64,000 bases of DNA from Solitalea koreensis (GTDB lineage: Bacteria > Bacteroidota > Bacteroidia > Sphingobacteriales > Sphingobacteriaceae). This document shows, piece after piece, positions 18,087 to 26,939 of the stretch. A program made the translations under genes and the position numbers. The DNA lies in assembly GCF_900182575.1 (NCBI RefSeq), contig NZ_FXSZ01000008.1:1-64000 (forward strand), in the 5' to 3' direction. Under the pieces are notes generated by a model. It was given only the letters and a program-made list of their open reading frames with translations. It had not been told where the DNA came from and made no database searches. Numbering within the stretch: position 1 is the first letter of the stretch; every line of letters begins with the position of its first letter.

Positions 18087-18533
18087 TTAAATAGTAGCTC
18101 TAGTCCAAACGTCTGTACGGCCAATCAATGAAATACCTACAAAACCCCGCACATTAATGCTGCCTTTATCTTTAATTGAAATTTTACAACTATAGGTTTT
18201 TCCGCTTTTAGGATCGTAGATTTTCCCACTATCCCATTGCTTATCGTCAGCATTATATTTGAAATCATGTAAGATTTCAAATCCAAAAATCTGACGCTTT
18301 TTCAGCTGATCATCCGGATTCTCTTTATCTCTTTTATCCTGACCCTCGTCATCCTTTGGATGCAACAACCAAACTATCTTACCAAAAAACTCATTCCCTT
18401 TCTTATAAATCTGAATCTTAGCGTCTTTGTCTTTATTAAACCAAACACCTACAATAGCATCTGCGCTTGTTTGTGCAAAGGTCGACAATGAATAAGTCAA
18501 AAATACAAACAGAATTAAAGCTATTCTCTTCAT
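18087..18533 (-). CDS. DUF2147 family secreted protein
   Basis: The frame could start at 18557, but the ATG at 18533 (M-K-R-I-A-L-I-L-F) gives a clean signal peptide ending near S-T-F-A-Q, so I use it: 148 residues. The mature part, I-V-G-V-W-F-N-K-D-K-D-A-K-I-Q-I-Y, then F-F-G-K-I-V-W-L and G-K-I-Y-D-P-K-S-G-K-T-Y, is diagnostic of DUF2147 (lipocalin-like barrel). These proteins are common in Bacteroidota and Proteobacteria, with no settled function. Confidence 0.88.
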   Translation of the reverse strand: MKRIALILFVFLTYSLSTFAQTSADAIVGVWFNKDKDAKIQIYKKGNEFFGKIVWLLHPKDDEGQDKRDKENPDDQLKKRQIFGFEILHDFKYNADDKQWDSGKIYDPKSGKTYSCKISIKDKGSINVRGFVGISLIGRTDVWTRATI

Positions 18534-18591
18534 GTGTAAAATGTTTTTTTCACCCAAGGTACAAAACTAAAATAAAAGCAGACTGTTTTTG

Positions 18592-18599
18592 TAATTTTG
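18592..18599 (+). promoter_or_regulatory. -7 box (TAATTTTG) before the glutathione peroxidase gene
   Basis: Matches TAnnTTTG and lies 23 bases upstream of the ATG; no clear -33 element. Confidence 0.4.
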
Positions 18600-18621
18600 T
18601 TCAATCAAATAAAAGCGAACA

Positions 18622-19176
18622 ATGGAAACACTCCTCATTTTAATGACTTTTCTTTTTTCAGGTTGTATGGGCTCTACGGTATCAAACCCGGGACATATTC
18701 AGGCAACTGCCAGTTTTTATGACCTTAAGTTTACCTCTATTGAGGGTAAAGTGATCAACTTTAAATCGTTCAAAGGCAAAAAACTTCTGATTGTGAACAC
18801 TGCTTCTGAATGCGGTTATACTCCTCAATATGCCGATCTGGAGAAATTGAATAAGGAATATGGCAACAAAGTGGTTGTACTAGGCTTCCCTGCGAATAAT
18901 TTCGGAGGACAAGAACCCGGCACTAATAAAGAAATCTCCGGTTTTTGTCAGAAAAACTACGGCGTAACTTTTCAGTTGTTTGAAAAGTCATCCGTTAAAG
19001 GCGATGACAAAAACGAGGTTTATAAGTGGTTAACCGACAAAAGTAAAAACGGTTGGAACGACCAGGAACCTACCTGGAATTTCTGCAAATACCTCATCAA
19101 TGAAAAAGGCGAATTGGTGAAATTCTACCCTTCGAAAGTGAAACCGATGAGTGAAGAAATACTTTCTATGCTTTAA
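18622..19176 (+). CDS. Glutathione peroxidase-family protein, probably lipid-anchored
   Basis: 184 residues. The peroxidatic Cys64 sits in N-T-A-S-E-C-G-Y-T, with Gln97 in F-G-G-Q-E-P-G and Trp152-Asn153 in W-N-F completing the usual tetrad; the Sec form is replaced by Cys. These enzymes reduce hydrogen or lipid peroxides, usually with thioredoxin rather than glutathione in bacteria. The N-terminus L-F-S-G-C15 looks like a lipobox, so it probably works in the periplasm. A terminator hairpin follows at 19197. Confidence 0.92.
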   Translation: METLLILMTFLFSGCMGSTVSNPGHIQATASFYDLKFTSIEGKVINFKSFKGKKLLIVNTASECGYTPQYADLEKLNKEYGNKVVVLGFPANNFGGQEPGTNKEISGFCQKNYGVTFQLFEKSSVKGDDKNEVYKWLTDKSKNGWNDQEPTWNFCKYLINEKGELVKFYPSKVKPMSEEILSML

Positions 19177-19196
19177 AGATAGAAACGGAACGATTT

Positions 19197-19235
19197 AAGA
19201 TGGAAAATGTTTTTTTCATTCTCCATCTTTTTTTT
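19197..19235 (+). terminator. Rho-independent terminator after the peroxidase gene
   Basis: Stem AAGATGGA / TCCATCTT with a loop of about 17 bases and a following run of T residues. Confidence 0.75.
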
Positions 19236-19317
19236 CAATAGCACACTGATTAACAATACCTTACGCTCGCGTCTTTCAGAATTAATAATTTTCTTTTCCT
19301 TATTTGGAATTTGCGTT

Positions 19318-19325
19318 TATATTTG
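19318..19325 (+). promoter_or_regulatory. -7 box (TATATTTG) for the tRNA-Leu cluster
   Basis: TAnnTTTG element 15 bases before the first tRNA. No other promoter-like site was seen between the three tRNA genes, so they may be one transcript. Confidence 0.4.
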
Positions 19326-19339
19326 CAGCCCCAACACGA

Positions 19340-19422
19340 GCGCGGGTGGCGAAATTGGTAGACGCACCATCTTGAGGGGGTGGCGCCCAACGGGCGTGTG
19401 AGTTCGAATCTCATCCCGCGCA
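19340..19422 (+). tRNA. tRNA-Leu (GAG)
   Basis: Acceptor stem GCGCGGG / CCCGCGC, D-arm with GGCGAAATTGGTAGACGC, anticodon stem CCATC / GGTGG with loop TTGAGGG (anticodon GAG), a long class II variable arm and T-loop TTCGAATC. CCA is not encoded. Confidence 0.95.
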
Positions 19423-19454
19423 CATTCCACAATTTTTATTCCAATGGAATAAAA

Positions 19455-19536
19455 GCCCAGGTGGCGAAATTGGTAAACGTTGCGGTCTCAGAAGCCGTTG
19501 GGAATACCCTTGGGGGTTCGAGTCCCCCCCTGGGCA
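19455..19536 (+). tRNA. tRNA-Leu (CAG)
   Basis: Acceptor stem GCCCAGG / CCTGGGC, class II variable arm, loop CTCAGAA giving anticodon CAG, and T-loop TTCGAGTC. It lies 32 bases after the first tRNA. Confidence 0.95.
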
Positions 19537-19607
19537 CAAGATTAATTAAAGTTGTCTTGCTTTGACTTAAGCAAATTGATTGCAAATTTCTATTTGCAAT
19601 CCTAAAA

Positions 19608-19689
19608 GCGGAAGTGGCGTAATTGGTAGCCGCACCAGACTTAGGATCTGGCGCTTCACGGCGTGGGGGTTCGAGTCCCTTCTTCCGCA
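19608..19689 (+). tRNA. tRNA-Leu (UAG)
   Basis: Acceptor stem GCGGAAG / CTTCCGC, anticodon stem CCAGA / TCTGG with loop CTTAGGA (anticodon UAG), class II variable arm and T-loop TTCGAGTC. Third of three adjacent leucine tRNAs. Confidence 0.95.
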
Positions 19690-19700
19690 CTTTATCCCGA

Positions 19701-19729
19701 ATCCTCCGCATTAGCGGAGGATTTTTTTT
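19701..19729 (+). terminator. Terminator of the tRNA-Leu cluster
   Basis: Perfect 9-base stem ATCCTCCGC / GCGGAGGAT with a 4-base loop followed by a run of T residues. Confidence 0.9.
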
Positions 19730-19772
19730 AAGCCTCTATATTTTTTCCTTCCAATTACTAATACGCTTGATT

Positions 19773-20825
19773 TTATTGAAAATCGGTAGGTTTGTAATAG
19801 TTTTTGGATGTTACAACAAACAAACCTTTGTCGAAAAATTTTTGAGAGATTCTTGCCATTACAGAACAAAATCCTGTTTCAACACCATTTATTGTTTTTG
19901 GATAGGTCATATTTGAATTATGATTAAAATCAACACAATGGCCTATTTCATGCGCGGTAATAAAACTTGCATCTATAGTTATATAATCATGTAAAACATG
20001 TTCTGCATATCCTAACGTATAACCACCACCTAAACCGGATGCGTTAGTGCATTTACCACAATTAAAACGTTCATGGCTGAGAATGTCATTATACACTTTC
20101 TCTTTTTCAGCCATTGTTAAAACCTTAGTTCCATCATTACCTATAATTTGTTCCTTTAAAAACTCTTGTTTAAAATCATCAGAAACGAGGACGATTCCCA
20201 GATTAAGCATAAGTCCGGAAAAACGACGAATGTCTTTAGCAGTTAAATCCTGTTCCCAATTATCATTTGGGTCATTATTAGGGTCAAAATCATGATATTT
20301 TATCGTCCATTTAAGTTTGTTGAGTTTTTTGAGTTTGAGTATGGTTTCGTTATCTCCTGTAAAATCAAATGATATTTTATCAGGATCTACACCAGTTGTT
20401 TTATACAGAGAGAGATTCACTATTTTATCCTTTGTATCTAAAAAAAGAATAGTTCCATTCACAAATGGGTACTTCATGGTTTGCTTAGCATGGGCTCTTA
20501 TTTTTTTAATTTTAAATAGTTTTACCTGTGTGCTACCTTCAATTGTGGCTAATATGGTGGCATTTTCGATATCGAATGGTGCGAAATTGGCCACTTCAAT
20601 GTTTTTTTCATCCAATGGTTTTATTCGTATAACCTGTGCAATACTGTAAATTCTGGATTCTGCAGTCATCGCTTCCTCCGATTCGTCATCTTGAAACATT
20701 AAAGATGAATTTTGTTCGGTATCGAAGGAAACTGTTTGAGTAGAAATTTCTGCGTTAATTCCTTCATCTCTACCACAAGCGATAAACAGAAAAGCGCTAA
20801 AAACTAAACCGAAAATTCTTTTCAT
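19773..20825 (-). CDS. Metzincin-like zinc metalloprotease lipoprotein
   Basis: 350 residues. Lipobox with Cys17 (L-F-I-A-C). The C-terminal part holds H292-E293-I-G-H296-C-V-D-F-N-H302, which has the HExxHxxxxxH spacing of metzincins with Asp where Gly is usual. About 20 residues later comes C-S-V-M323-A-R, a candidate Met-turn. A second Cys-rich segment, C-G-K-C, lies about 40 residues before the zinc motif. Residues 40-200 look like beta-rich unknown sequence. So it is probably a surface or periplasmic peptidase; no close family can be named. It stands alone, downstream of the tRNA terminator and converging on it. Confidence 0.75.
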   Translation of the reverse strand: MKRIFGLVFSAFLFIACGRDEGINAEISTQTVSFDTEQNSSLMFQDDESEEAMTAESRIYSIAQVIRIKPLDEKNIEVANFAPFDIENATILATIEGSTQVKLFKIKKIRAHAKQTMKYPFVNGTILFLDTKDKIVNLSLYKTTGVDPDKISFDFTGDNETILKLKKLNKLKWTIKYHDFDPNNDPNDNWEQDLTAKDIRRFSGLMLNLGIVLVSDDFKQEFLKEQIIGNDGTKVLTMAEKEKVYNDILSHERFNCGKCTNASGLGGGYTLGYAEHVLHDYITIDASFITAHEIGHCVDFNHNSNMTYPKTINGVETGFCSVMARISQKFFDKGLFVVTSKNYYKPTDFQ

Positions 20826-21125
20826 AAATAGATAGTAATTAATTAATACATGAAGATAGTTATATGATATTAAATTAAAATTTACTCTTAAAATGAAATG
20901 GACAGCATATTTTAAAACCAGTCCTTTCCTTATAAAAGTCTAGCTAGAAATTTACCCGGGATAAGCAGTTGGCCATATTTACCTATAATGTAGCCGCCTT
21001 CAGCAATTACCAAACACGACAACATTGTTACAAAACTGATTGAAAATCAAAACTATAAATCACTCAACATTGATTAAATTAAACCAACTAAAATCAATTG
21101 TATTCATCTTCTAAAACAAAAAACT

Positions 21126-21506
21126 ATGGACGGCACAAATGCTCTTAATTGGTTTGAAATATCGGTAAGCGATATGGAGAGAGCCAAAAAATTCTATGAA
21201 ACCATCTTTGGAATTCAGCTTGAAACCATGGACATGATGGGTATGCAAATGGCCATGTTCCCGGCAGATGGCATGAATGGAAAAGTAGGAGGAGCTTTGG
21301 TAAAAGGAGATATGCACAAACCGAGCGCTGATGGGGTTGTAGTTTATCTGAATGCAAATCCCGACTTAGCCGTACCCCTTGGAAAAATTGAAGCTGCCGG
21401 AGGCAAAGTGGTAATGCCTAAAACTGAAATCGGACCCGAAATTGGACACATGGCATTTTTCATGGATACCGAAGGTAATCGAATAGCATTACACTCTAAT
21501 AAGTAG
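21126..21506 (+). CDS. VOC (glyoxalase/bleomycin-resistance fold) protein
   Basis: 126 residues. Starts with N-W-F-E-I-S-V-S-D-M-E-R-A-K-K-F-Y, typical of stand-alone VOC proteins, then G-G-A-L-V-K-G, V-V-Y-L-N, and G-H-M-A-F-F-M-D-T-E-G-N-R-I-A-L-H-S at the end. Function within the superfamily (dioxygenase, isomerase, resistance) cannot be assigned. The gene stands alone, with a hairpin terminator after it. Confidence 0.9.
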   Translation: MDGTNALNWFEISVSDMERAKKFYETIFGIQLETMDMMGMQMAMFPADGMNGKVGGALVKGDMHKPSADGVVVYLNANPDLAVPLGKIEAAGGKVVMPKTEIGPEIGHMAFFMDTEGNRIALHSNK

Positions 21507-21528
21507 ATTTCAGTTTACTGCAAATGGT

Positions 21529-21559
21529 AAGGCCCCAGTGATTAAACTGAGGCCTTTTT
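21529..21559. terminator. Terminator after the VOC gene
   Basis: Imperfect stem AAGGCCCCAGT / ACTGAGGCCTT (one mismatch) with a short loop and T-run; it lies between converging genes and may serve both. Confidence 0.75.
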
Positions 21560-21607
21560 ACTTATAATAACATTTACAGTCTTCGCGATTAATCGAGACC
21601 TTATTAC

Positions 21608-22648
21608 TTATTTATAGGCTATTACCGCACTTGACGGACCTGTAAGTGGCATGATGGATGTCGACTTGAAACCAACTGTTTTTGCCCAATTATTAAAATC
21701 TGCAAAGGTGTAATCAAATCCCTTCCCTGTTTCAACAAGCATATTAAGGCTCATCATCATACCAAAAGCATTCTTATTTCTTTCATCGTCAATAATACTT
21801 TCAATCACTACAAATGCACCACCATCCGGCAAGGCATCGTATGCTTTTTTCATCAACATCAATTTTGTTTCCTCATCCCAATCATGGAGTATATTTCCCA
21901 TTACTACAATGTCGGCATAGGGAAATTCGTCTTTAAAAAAATCGCCAATAGCAGTTTTTACACGGTCCTGCAACTGATAGTGCTGTATAGTGGCGTTGGC
22001 GATAGGTTCTACCGCCGGCAGATCAAAAGTAACACAGTGCATATGCGGCTGATGTTTCGCCACCAAAAGCGAAAGCAAACCAGCGGAACCGCCAATATCT
22101 ACCAATGTTTTCAATTTTGAAAAATCGAACTTTTGAGAAAATGCCATGAAATTCCCCATTTGAATGCCACTCATTGCCTGAATGAATTCTTTTAATCGGT
22201 CTTGATCAGCATAAAGTGCATCAAAAGGATTTTCACCGCTTTTAACTTCGTTTTGAGGAAGCCCGGTGAGTAACCCCTCTTCCAAATTTCCCCAAAACTG
22301 GTACAAACGGTTATTCAGCATTTCAAGCAAGCCACCTATATAAGTTGGCTTTTTCTTGTCCAGAAAAAAATCGGTATTGCTACTATTGGAATACCTGGCA
22401 GTTGCTAATAAACCTTCTCGATTCAGAAACCCGAATGTGGTTAGCGCATCCAGAAAATCATACACATTACGGTCGGTACATTTCAAGCCCAAATGTGCTT
22501 TGATCTCGACAGCTGACATCGATTTCTTTTCGGACAATGTGGTAAACAGTTCAAATTTCACTGCTGCTAACAGAATTTTGGAAGCCCAAAAACCTGTACC
22601 TATTTGCATGATGCTTTCCGGAGTTGCCTGAGGCTGATTGTTTTCCAT
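21608..22648 (-). CDS. SAM-dependent O-methyltransferase family 2 protein
   Basis: 346 residues. An N-terminal winged-helix dimerisation domain (F-E-L-F-T-T-L-S-E-K-K-S-M-S-A-V-E-I) precedes the methyltransferase domain. The SAM motif is L-V-D-I-G-G-S-A-G-L-L-S-L-L at about 180-193, and the H-D-W-D-E-E segment near residue 255 carries the catalytic His position of small-molecule O-methyltransferases. Relatives methylate polyketides, hydroxyindoles or similar hydroxylated compounds. No biosynthetic neighbours are present, so the substrate is open. Confidence 0.9.
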   Translation of the reverse strand: MENNQPQATPESIMQIGTGFWASKILLAAVKFELFTTLSEKKSMSAVEIKAHLGLKCTDRNVYDFLDALTTFGFLNREGLLATARYSNSSNTDFFLDKKKPTYIGGLLEMLNNRLYQFWGNLEEGLLTGLPQNEVKSGENPFDALYADQDRLKEFIQAMSGIQMGNFMAFSQKFDFSKLKTLVDIGGSAGLLSLLVAKHQPHMHCVTFDLPAVEPIANATIQHYQLQDRVKTAIGDFFKDEFPYADIVVMGNILHDWDEETKLMLMKKAYDALPDGGAFVVIESIIDDERNKNAFGMMMSLNMLVETGKGFDYTFADFNNWAKTVGFKSTSIMPLTGPSSAVIAYK

Positions 22649-22948
22649 TTTTATTTTTGATTATCAGTTTAATTAATCTAGCAAAAAAAAATAACAAGCT
22701 GCAATTAAAGATAATGCAAGTCTGAAGACATGTTAGATTATTTCACACTAGTATTCCGAAAAGGAAGACTGGTGTAAGGGTGGAATAAATAAATTCCGTA
22801 AAGCGGAGTTAGCATCATTTTTTATTACATTTTTTTTAATCTCAGGCAATTCCACTATTTGGCCAACTTTGATGTGTGTAGTACTCATAAAATAACCCTC
22901 AACAAAAAAGCAACGGTTCTGTTGTTGTTATTAATCGTGGTTTTTCAC

Positions 22949-24838
22949 CTAACTTTTTAAGCGTGCAACAAAACCTCCCACAGGTGTTAATTTAATAGTT
23001 AATACGTCATTAGGAGATAATATTTCTTCGCGACGGTCTACGCTAGTATTGCTATTTTTATCGTCGTAAATCAAGGTTGCTTTAGCCTGTTTTTTAAGAA
23101 AATCCAAAGGTATTTTAATTTCTCTTTCAGTAGCTCCATTCATTACGCCAACCCACCAGGTATCGCCTTTGCGGCGCGCATAGGCAACTACCTCTCCAAT
23201 CTCGGTGCACGATAATACTTTAGTTTCATCCCAAAATGTTGGTATCTCCTGAAACAGATCAAACATTGGGCTTTCGAGATAAAATTTATACTGGTCGGCA
23301 AAATGTACAATGGGCGAAAGATTTACTATTGCCTGTGAAAATTCGTGAGCCCATGTAAATTTTCTGGTGGTTAGTTGTTCAGGATCTAACATAACCGGGG
23401 TAATATCTGCCGCACCGGCAAGTAAACGGGTAAACGGCAGGGTTACATCTTGCTCTGGAGGGGCCACCCTTTTGTATTTTGTCATGTGATATTCGTTACC
23501 ACGAACCGCCTCTCGTGTAATATCATTGGGATAAGTGCGTGTTAATCCTGTAGGTTTTGCGCTTCCATGAAAGTTCAATAGCAACTTCAGCTCGGCACAA
23601 TCTTGCATACTAGCCATATACCACTTCATGATATCAGATGTTGGATTTGGTACAAAGTCAATTTTGATTCCAGCTGCTCCAACAGCTTTAATCTTTTCTA
23701 AATAGGTTCTACGTTTTATTGCATCCCGCATTTCTTTAGAGTCAACCCATACCAGTGTTTTAACACCAACACTTTTTCCGTAGGCAATGGTTTCTTCCAA
23801 CAGTTGCCACTGATCTTTACCAGGTTTACTCCAGTCACGCCATCCGTCATCAATAAGATAGTATTCCCATTTCAATTTTACTGCTGCATCATACCAGTTT
23901 TTCTGATCTTCAAAAACAGGTTTGCCAACACTCCACCATTGCCACATACAACGACCTGGTTGTACCCAGGAAAAATCCATTCCTTTGGCGGGAGCAGGGC
24001 ATAGGTTCTTTAATAAATCAGAATTAACTAAATCTGTTAATTTTTTTGCAATAATTGTTGTACGCCAAGGAGACACTTTATACCCTAAATAAGTACCTGC
24101 CAAAACAGAAGGTCTGTCATCAATTCTTCGCTCGACATCCCATCCATCATTGGCAGATGGAAAATTTGCTTTCAGCATATTGCCATTTCGTACAAAAGCC
24201 ATATCGGAAAAGCTTTCACAATCGGCTTCGGAAATAGAAAGAAAATGCCCATTAACTTCAAAGGTAACAGGCCCGGCCAAAGCTTCATTTTGTGGGACTT
24301 TTTCTAATGCTGTTGCATGGCTAAGTTCCTCATAACTTTTAACATAATCGGCCCATACCACCTTACTTGTGCTTTTTGGGAGATTCCATGAAGTGTTTTC
24401 GCTATTAATGTGAGCGGAGCCAGCAGGTAAAGTATAACGAATACCAACCCCGTCGTTATAGACACGCACAATAAGCTTATAGGACTTCCCTGCTGTTTCG
24501 ACAGGTATTTCAGCTTCATTAGCGTGATTAAATGCCATCGGATGACTTCCGAAAATCGAATAACTTTCATTTATTTTACGAAGAGTGGGCTTTGATACAA
24601 TTTTTGCACCATTCCCTAAATCAATATTATCAACTACCAGCCCTAAAGGAGATGTTTCTAACACCTGAACACGATCAGATTTAATTGAGTAGGCTAGTCG
24701 ACCTTCAGTTGTAGTAAAAACCAAAACAGAAACCTTTTTGTCTGGGCTTACTATTTCAATTTTATTTGCAGCAAAAGTTGCATTTATTGCTATGATTAAA
24801 AGGATGAATGTAATAATTGCTTGGGTCGTTTTTTTCAT
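22949..24838 (-). CDS. Glycoside hydrolase family 97 enzyme
   Basis: 629 residues; signal peptide ending near T-F-A-A (about 24). An N-terminal beta-sandwich (about 25-280) with V-R-V-Y-N-D-G-V-G-I-R-Y is followed by a TIM barrel (about 285-540) and a C-terminal sheet, the GH97 architecture. D394 in G-I-K-I-D-F matches the nucleophile position of the retaining alpha-galactosidase branch; R-E-A-V-R-G-N-E (442-449) holds the likely acid/base. In the inverting SusB branch that Asp is absent. I therefore favour a retaining alpha-glycosidase, alpha-galactosidase-like. There is no SusC/SusD pair next to it, so it is not in a classical polysaccharide utilisation locus here. Confidence 0.93.
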   Translation of the reverse strand: MKKTTQAIITFILLIIAINATFAANKIEIVSPDKKVSVLVFTTTEGRLAYSIKSDRVQVLETSPLGLVVDNIDLGNGAKIVSKPTLRKINESYSIFGSHPMAFNHANEAEIPVETAGKSYKLIVRVYNDGVGIRYTLPAGSAHINSENTSWNLPKSTSKVVWADYVKSYEELSHATALEKVPQNEALAGPVTFEVNGHFLSISEADCESFSDMAFVRNGNMLKANFPSANDGWDVERRIDDRPSVLAGTYLGYKVSPWRTTIIAKKLTDLVNSDLLKNLCPAPAKGMDFSWVQPGRCMWQWWSVGKPVFEDQKNWYDAAVKLKWEYYLIDDGWRDWSKPGKDQWQLLEETIAYGKSVGVKTLVWVDSKEMRDAIKRRTYLEKIKAVGAAGIKIDFVPNPTSDIMKWYMASMQDCAELKLLLNFHGSAKPTGLTRTYPNDITREAVRGNEYHMTKYKRVAPPEQDVTLPFTRLLAGAADITPVMLDPEQLTTRKFTWAHEFSQAIVNLSPIVHFADQYKFYLESPMFDLFQEIPTFWDETKVLSCTEIGEVVAYARRKGDTWWVGVMNGATEREIKIPLDFLKKQAKATLIYDDKNSNTSVDRREEILSPNDVLTIKLTPVGGFVARLKS

Positions 24839-25175
24839 ATTTTCAAATTGTTATTCATTTTTTGATTCGCCACGGTAATTAATGAGCTAAAAATCATCTT
24901 TCGCAAATAATTCAAATTCTAAATTCTTATAAGCATAATACAATTCAAAATAAATTTTGAATTACAAACATTACAAATCCAGATGAACGAGGATGATGCA
25001 ATAAAAAAATCTCCAGAAAAGTTTAATTTATAAGCATTTATTTAAGAAATATCTGTCAACCTATTTTTAGGTCGTCAGCGTGACAACATAAAATAAATTC
25101 TTAAAAACAAACACCAGTTCCCCTCTTAAAATTCTCTTTCTATCTTTGGCTCATTAAAATTATACTATAGAATTC
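24839..25175. other. Intergenic region between divergent GH97 and Dabb genes
   Basis: 337 bases, AT-rich. Must contain both promoters; only a plus-strand -7 box (TATCTTTG, 25141-25148) for the Dabb gene was identified. Confidence 0.5.
25141..25148 (+). promoter_or_regulatory. -7 box (TATCTTTG) before the Dabb gene
   Basis: Exact TAnnTTTG match, 28 bases upstream of the ATG; no clear -33 box. Confidence 0.45.
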
Positions 25176-25472
25176 ATGCTTACTCATCACGTATTATTTT
25201 GGCTAAAAGAGGCCACTACAGCTGAACAAAAAACTGCTTTCCGCGCAGGTCTTGAATCTTTACAAAAGGTAGAAACCATAAAATCAATGTACATTGGCAC
25301 ACCAGCCCCTATTGAAAGAGCGGTGGTTGATACTTCGTATACATTTTCGTTGCTTATCCTATTTGATGACCTTGCTGGTCACGATGTATACCAGGTGCAT
25401 CCAATTCATAAAGCCTTTTTGGATGAATTCAGAGGCTTATTTGAGAAAGTAGTGATTTACGATGCTCAATAA
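25176..25472 (+). CDS. Dabb-family (stress-responsive alpha-beta barrel) protein
   Basis: 98 residues, starting M-L-T-H-H-V-L-F-W-L-K and containing F-S-L-L-I-L-F-D-D-L-A-G-H-D-V-Y-Q-V-H-P-I-H, the signature strand and His-Pro loop of Dabb domains (PF07876). These are small dimeric ferredoxin-like barrels with varied or unknown roles. Alone in the plus orientation. Confidence 0.9.
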   Translation: MLTHHVLFWLKEATTAEQKTAFRAGLESLQKVETIKSMYIGTPAPIERAVVDTSYTFSLLILFDDLAGHDVYQVHPIHKAFLDEFRGLFEKVVIYDAQ

Positions 25473-25520
25473 ATTGTGTTGATTTAATATCATCCGGTGA
25501 CATTTAAAACGCTGCGAATT

Positions 25521-25563
25521 CAGCACCTCTGCATGAAAAAATCAAATGCTCGCAGAGGCGCTG
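25521..25563. terminator. GC-rich inverted repeat between converging genes
   Basis: CAGCACCTCTGC (25521-25532) pairs with GCAGAGGCGCTG (25552-25563), 11 of 12 positions. It lies between the ends of the Dabb and MBL genes and could work as a bidirectional terminator, or be a copy of a CTCTGCG-type intergenic repeat. Confidence 0.5.
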
Positions 25564-25634
25564 AAGTGCAGAAAAAGAAAGCTAAAAGAGCAAAGTTGAA
25601 AGTGTAAAGGGTGGTTAGACTACAAACCTTTTAA

Positions 25635-26396
25635 CTAAATATCGAGAACCAGGCCGTCATAAGCTAATTTAATTCCAGCCGGCAGTTCTTTTTCTATATC
25701 AGCATGCTTGCCCAAACGATGGCTGATATGCGTAAAATAAGTGGTTTCGGCACCAATTTCCTGAGCCATGGCGATGGCTTCTTCCAATGTAAAATGCGAT
25801 ACATGAGTATGCAATTGTAAAGCATTCAATACAACTATCTTTGAACCTTTTACCTTTTTCAGTTCATTGGGTGCAATTGTTTTTGCATCCGTAATGTAGG
25901 TAAAATCACCAATACGATATCCCAAAACAGGTAATTTATAATGCAACACTTCAATCGGAACAAACTTGATTCCATGAACATGAAAGGGCTTATTTTGAAT
26001 TTCAATCAGATTAACCTTAGGAATGCCGGGGTATTTAATGGTGGCGAAAATATAGGCAAACTCCCGAATAATGGCTTCCTGCACGCGGTCGGTAGCATAA
26101 ATATCTATTTCGCGACCATGCTTAAAATTGAATGCGCGTACATCATCCAGACCTGCAACATGATCTTTATGTTCGTGTGTAAAAACAATGGCATCTAACT
26201 TTTTAACCTTTGCTCGCAGCATTTGATAACGAAAATCAGGACCAGAGTCAATCACTATAGATGCATGTTTGTCTTCAACCCAAATAGAAGAACGCAAACG
26301 CTTATCACGGGCATCGGCAGATGTACACACATTACAGTCGCAAGCAATTACTGGTACGCCCTGTGAAGTTCCGGTGCCTAAAAAGGTGATTTTCAT
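25635..26396 (-). CDS. MBL-fold metal-dependent hydrolase, PhnP-like
   Basis: 253 residues, cytoplasmic. Metal motif H74-E-H76-K-D78-H79 and the N-terminal F-L-G-T-G-T-S-Q-G-V-P plus C19-D-C21-N-V-C24 arrangement match the PhnP / cyclic phosphodiesterase subgroup, where the Cys cluster may hold a structural zinc. A later F-T-H-I-S-H-R-L-G supplies the remaining ligands. Close relatives hydrolyse 1,2-cyclic phosphates, but no phn genes are nearby, so the substrate is open. It is widely conserved in Bacteroidota. Confidence 0.9.
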   Translation of the reverse strand: MKITFLGTGTSQGVPVIACDCNVCTSADARDKRLRSSIWVEDKHASIVIDSGPDFRYQMLRAKVKKLDAIVFTHEHKDHVAGLDDVRAFNFKHGREIDIYATDRVQEAIIREFAYIFATIKYPGIPKVNLIEIQNKPFHVHGIKFVPIEVLHYKLPVLGYRIGDFTYITDAKTIAPNELKKVKGSKIVVLNALQLHTHVSHFTLEEAIAMAQEIGAETTYFTHISHRLGKHADIEKELPAGIKLAYDGLVLDI

Positions 26397-26517
26397 TTTT
26401 TTGGGGGATTACAGGTTATTGAGGTAAAAGATTAATGACAAAAGAACCAAGGCTAAGACACAAGACATAAAAATCAAGACTCAGGACTAAAATCAATAAT
26501 AGATGGTTATTAACCAA

Positions 26518-26790
26518 CTACAACTCCAGTTCCATTTGTTTCAGATTCAAATAAAATGCTTTCTGTTTATCATCGAGCAATGATTCATCCGCCGGCACTT
26601 GTTTAATAATTTCAGCTAAAGCATTAATTTTTTGTTCCAGCGTAATGAATTTATTTACCACCACTACTTTGGTTTCTTGCAATAAACACGCTCCCGACTT
26701 AAAATTACCTTTTTCATAACGCACCTTGTATTCCAAGTCGCGCAGCAGCGTTTCCAATTTCTCTAAAGTATGATTTGTAATAGTAAGCAT
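26518..26790 (-). CDS. Small conserved protein of unknown function
   Basis: 90 residues, no signal peptide, mostly alpha-helical with the pattern H-T-L-E-K-L-E-T-L-L-R-D-L-E-Y-K-V-R-Y-E-K-G-N-F (split over its first half) then K-V-V-V-V-N-K-F-I-T-L-E-Q-K. A single Cys at about residue 35 follows K-S-G-A. I do not recognise a family with a known function. It lies downstream of lolA on the same strand but behind a terminator, so it may have its own promoter. Confidence 0.7.
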   Translation of the reverse strand: MLTITNHTLEKLETLLRDLEYKVRYEKGNFKSGACLLQETKVVVVNKFITLEQKINALAEIIKQVPADESLLDDKQKAFYLNLKQMELEL

Positions 26791-26842
26791 GCGTATTTTT
26801 TGTTATTCGTTATTGTTGATAATGGTCTCAAAGACCTAATAT

Positions 26843-26875
26843 AAAAAATCCCAAATACTAAATAGAATTTGGGAT
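26843..26875 (-). terminator. Terminator of lolA
   Basis: Minus-strand stem ATCCCAAAT / ATTTGGGAT (9 bases perfect, 10-base loop) followed on that strand by a T-run. Confidence 0.85.
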
Positions 26876-26939
26876 CTCAAGGCCGATAGTTAAACGTTAA
26901 TACAGTTTCATATTTCTGATAACCATTAACTAATATAGG

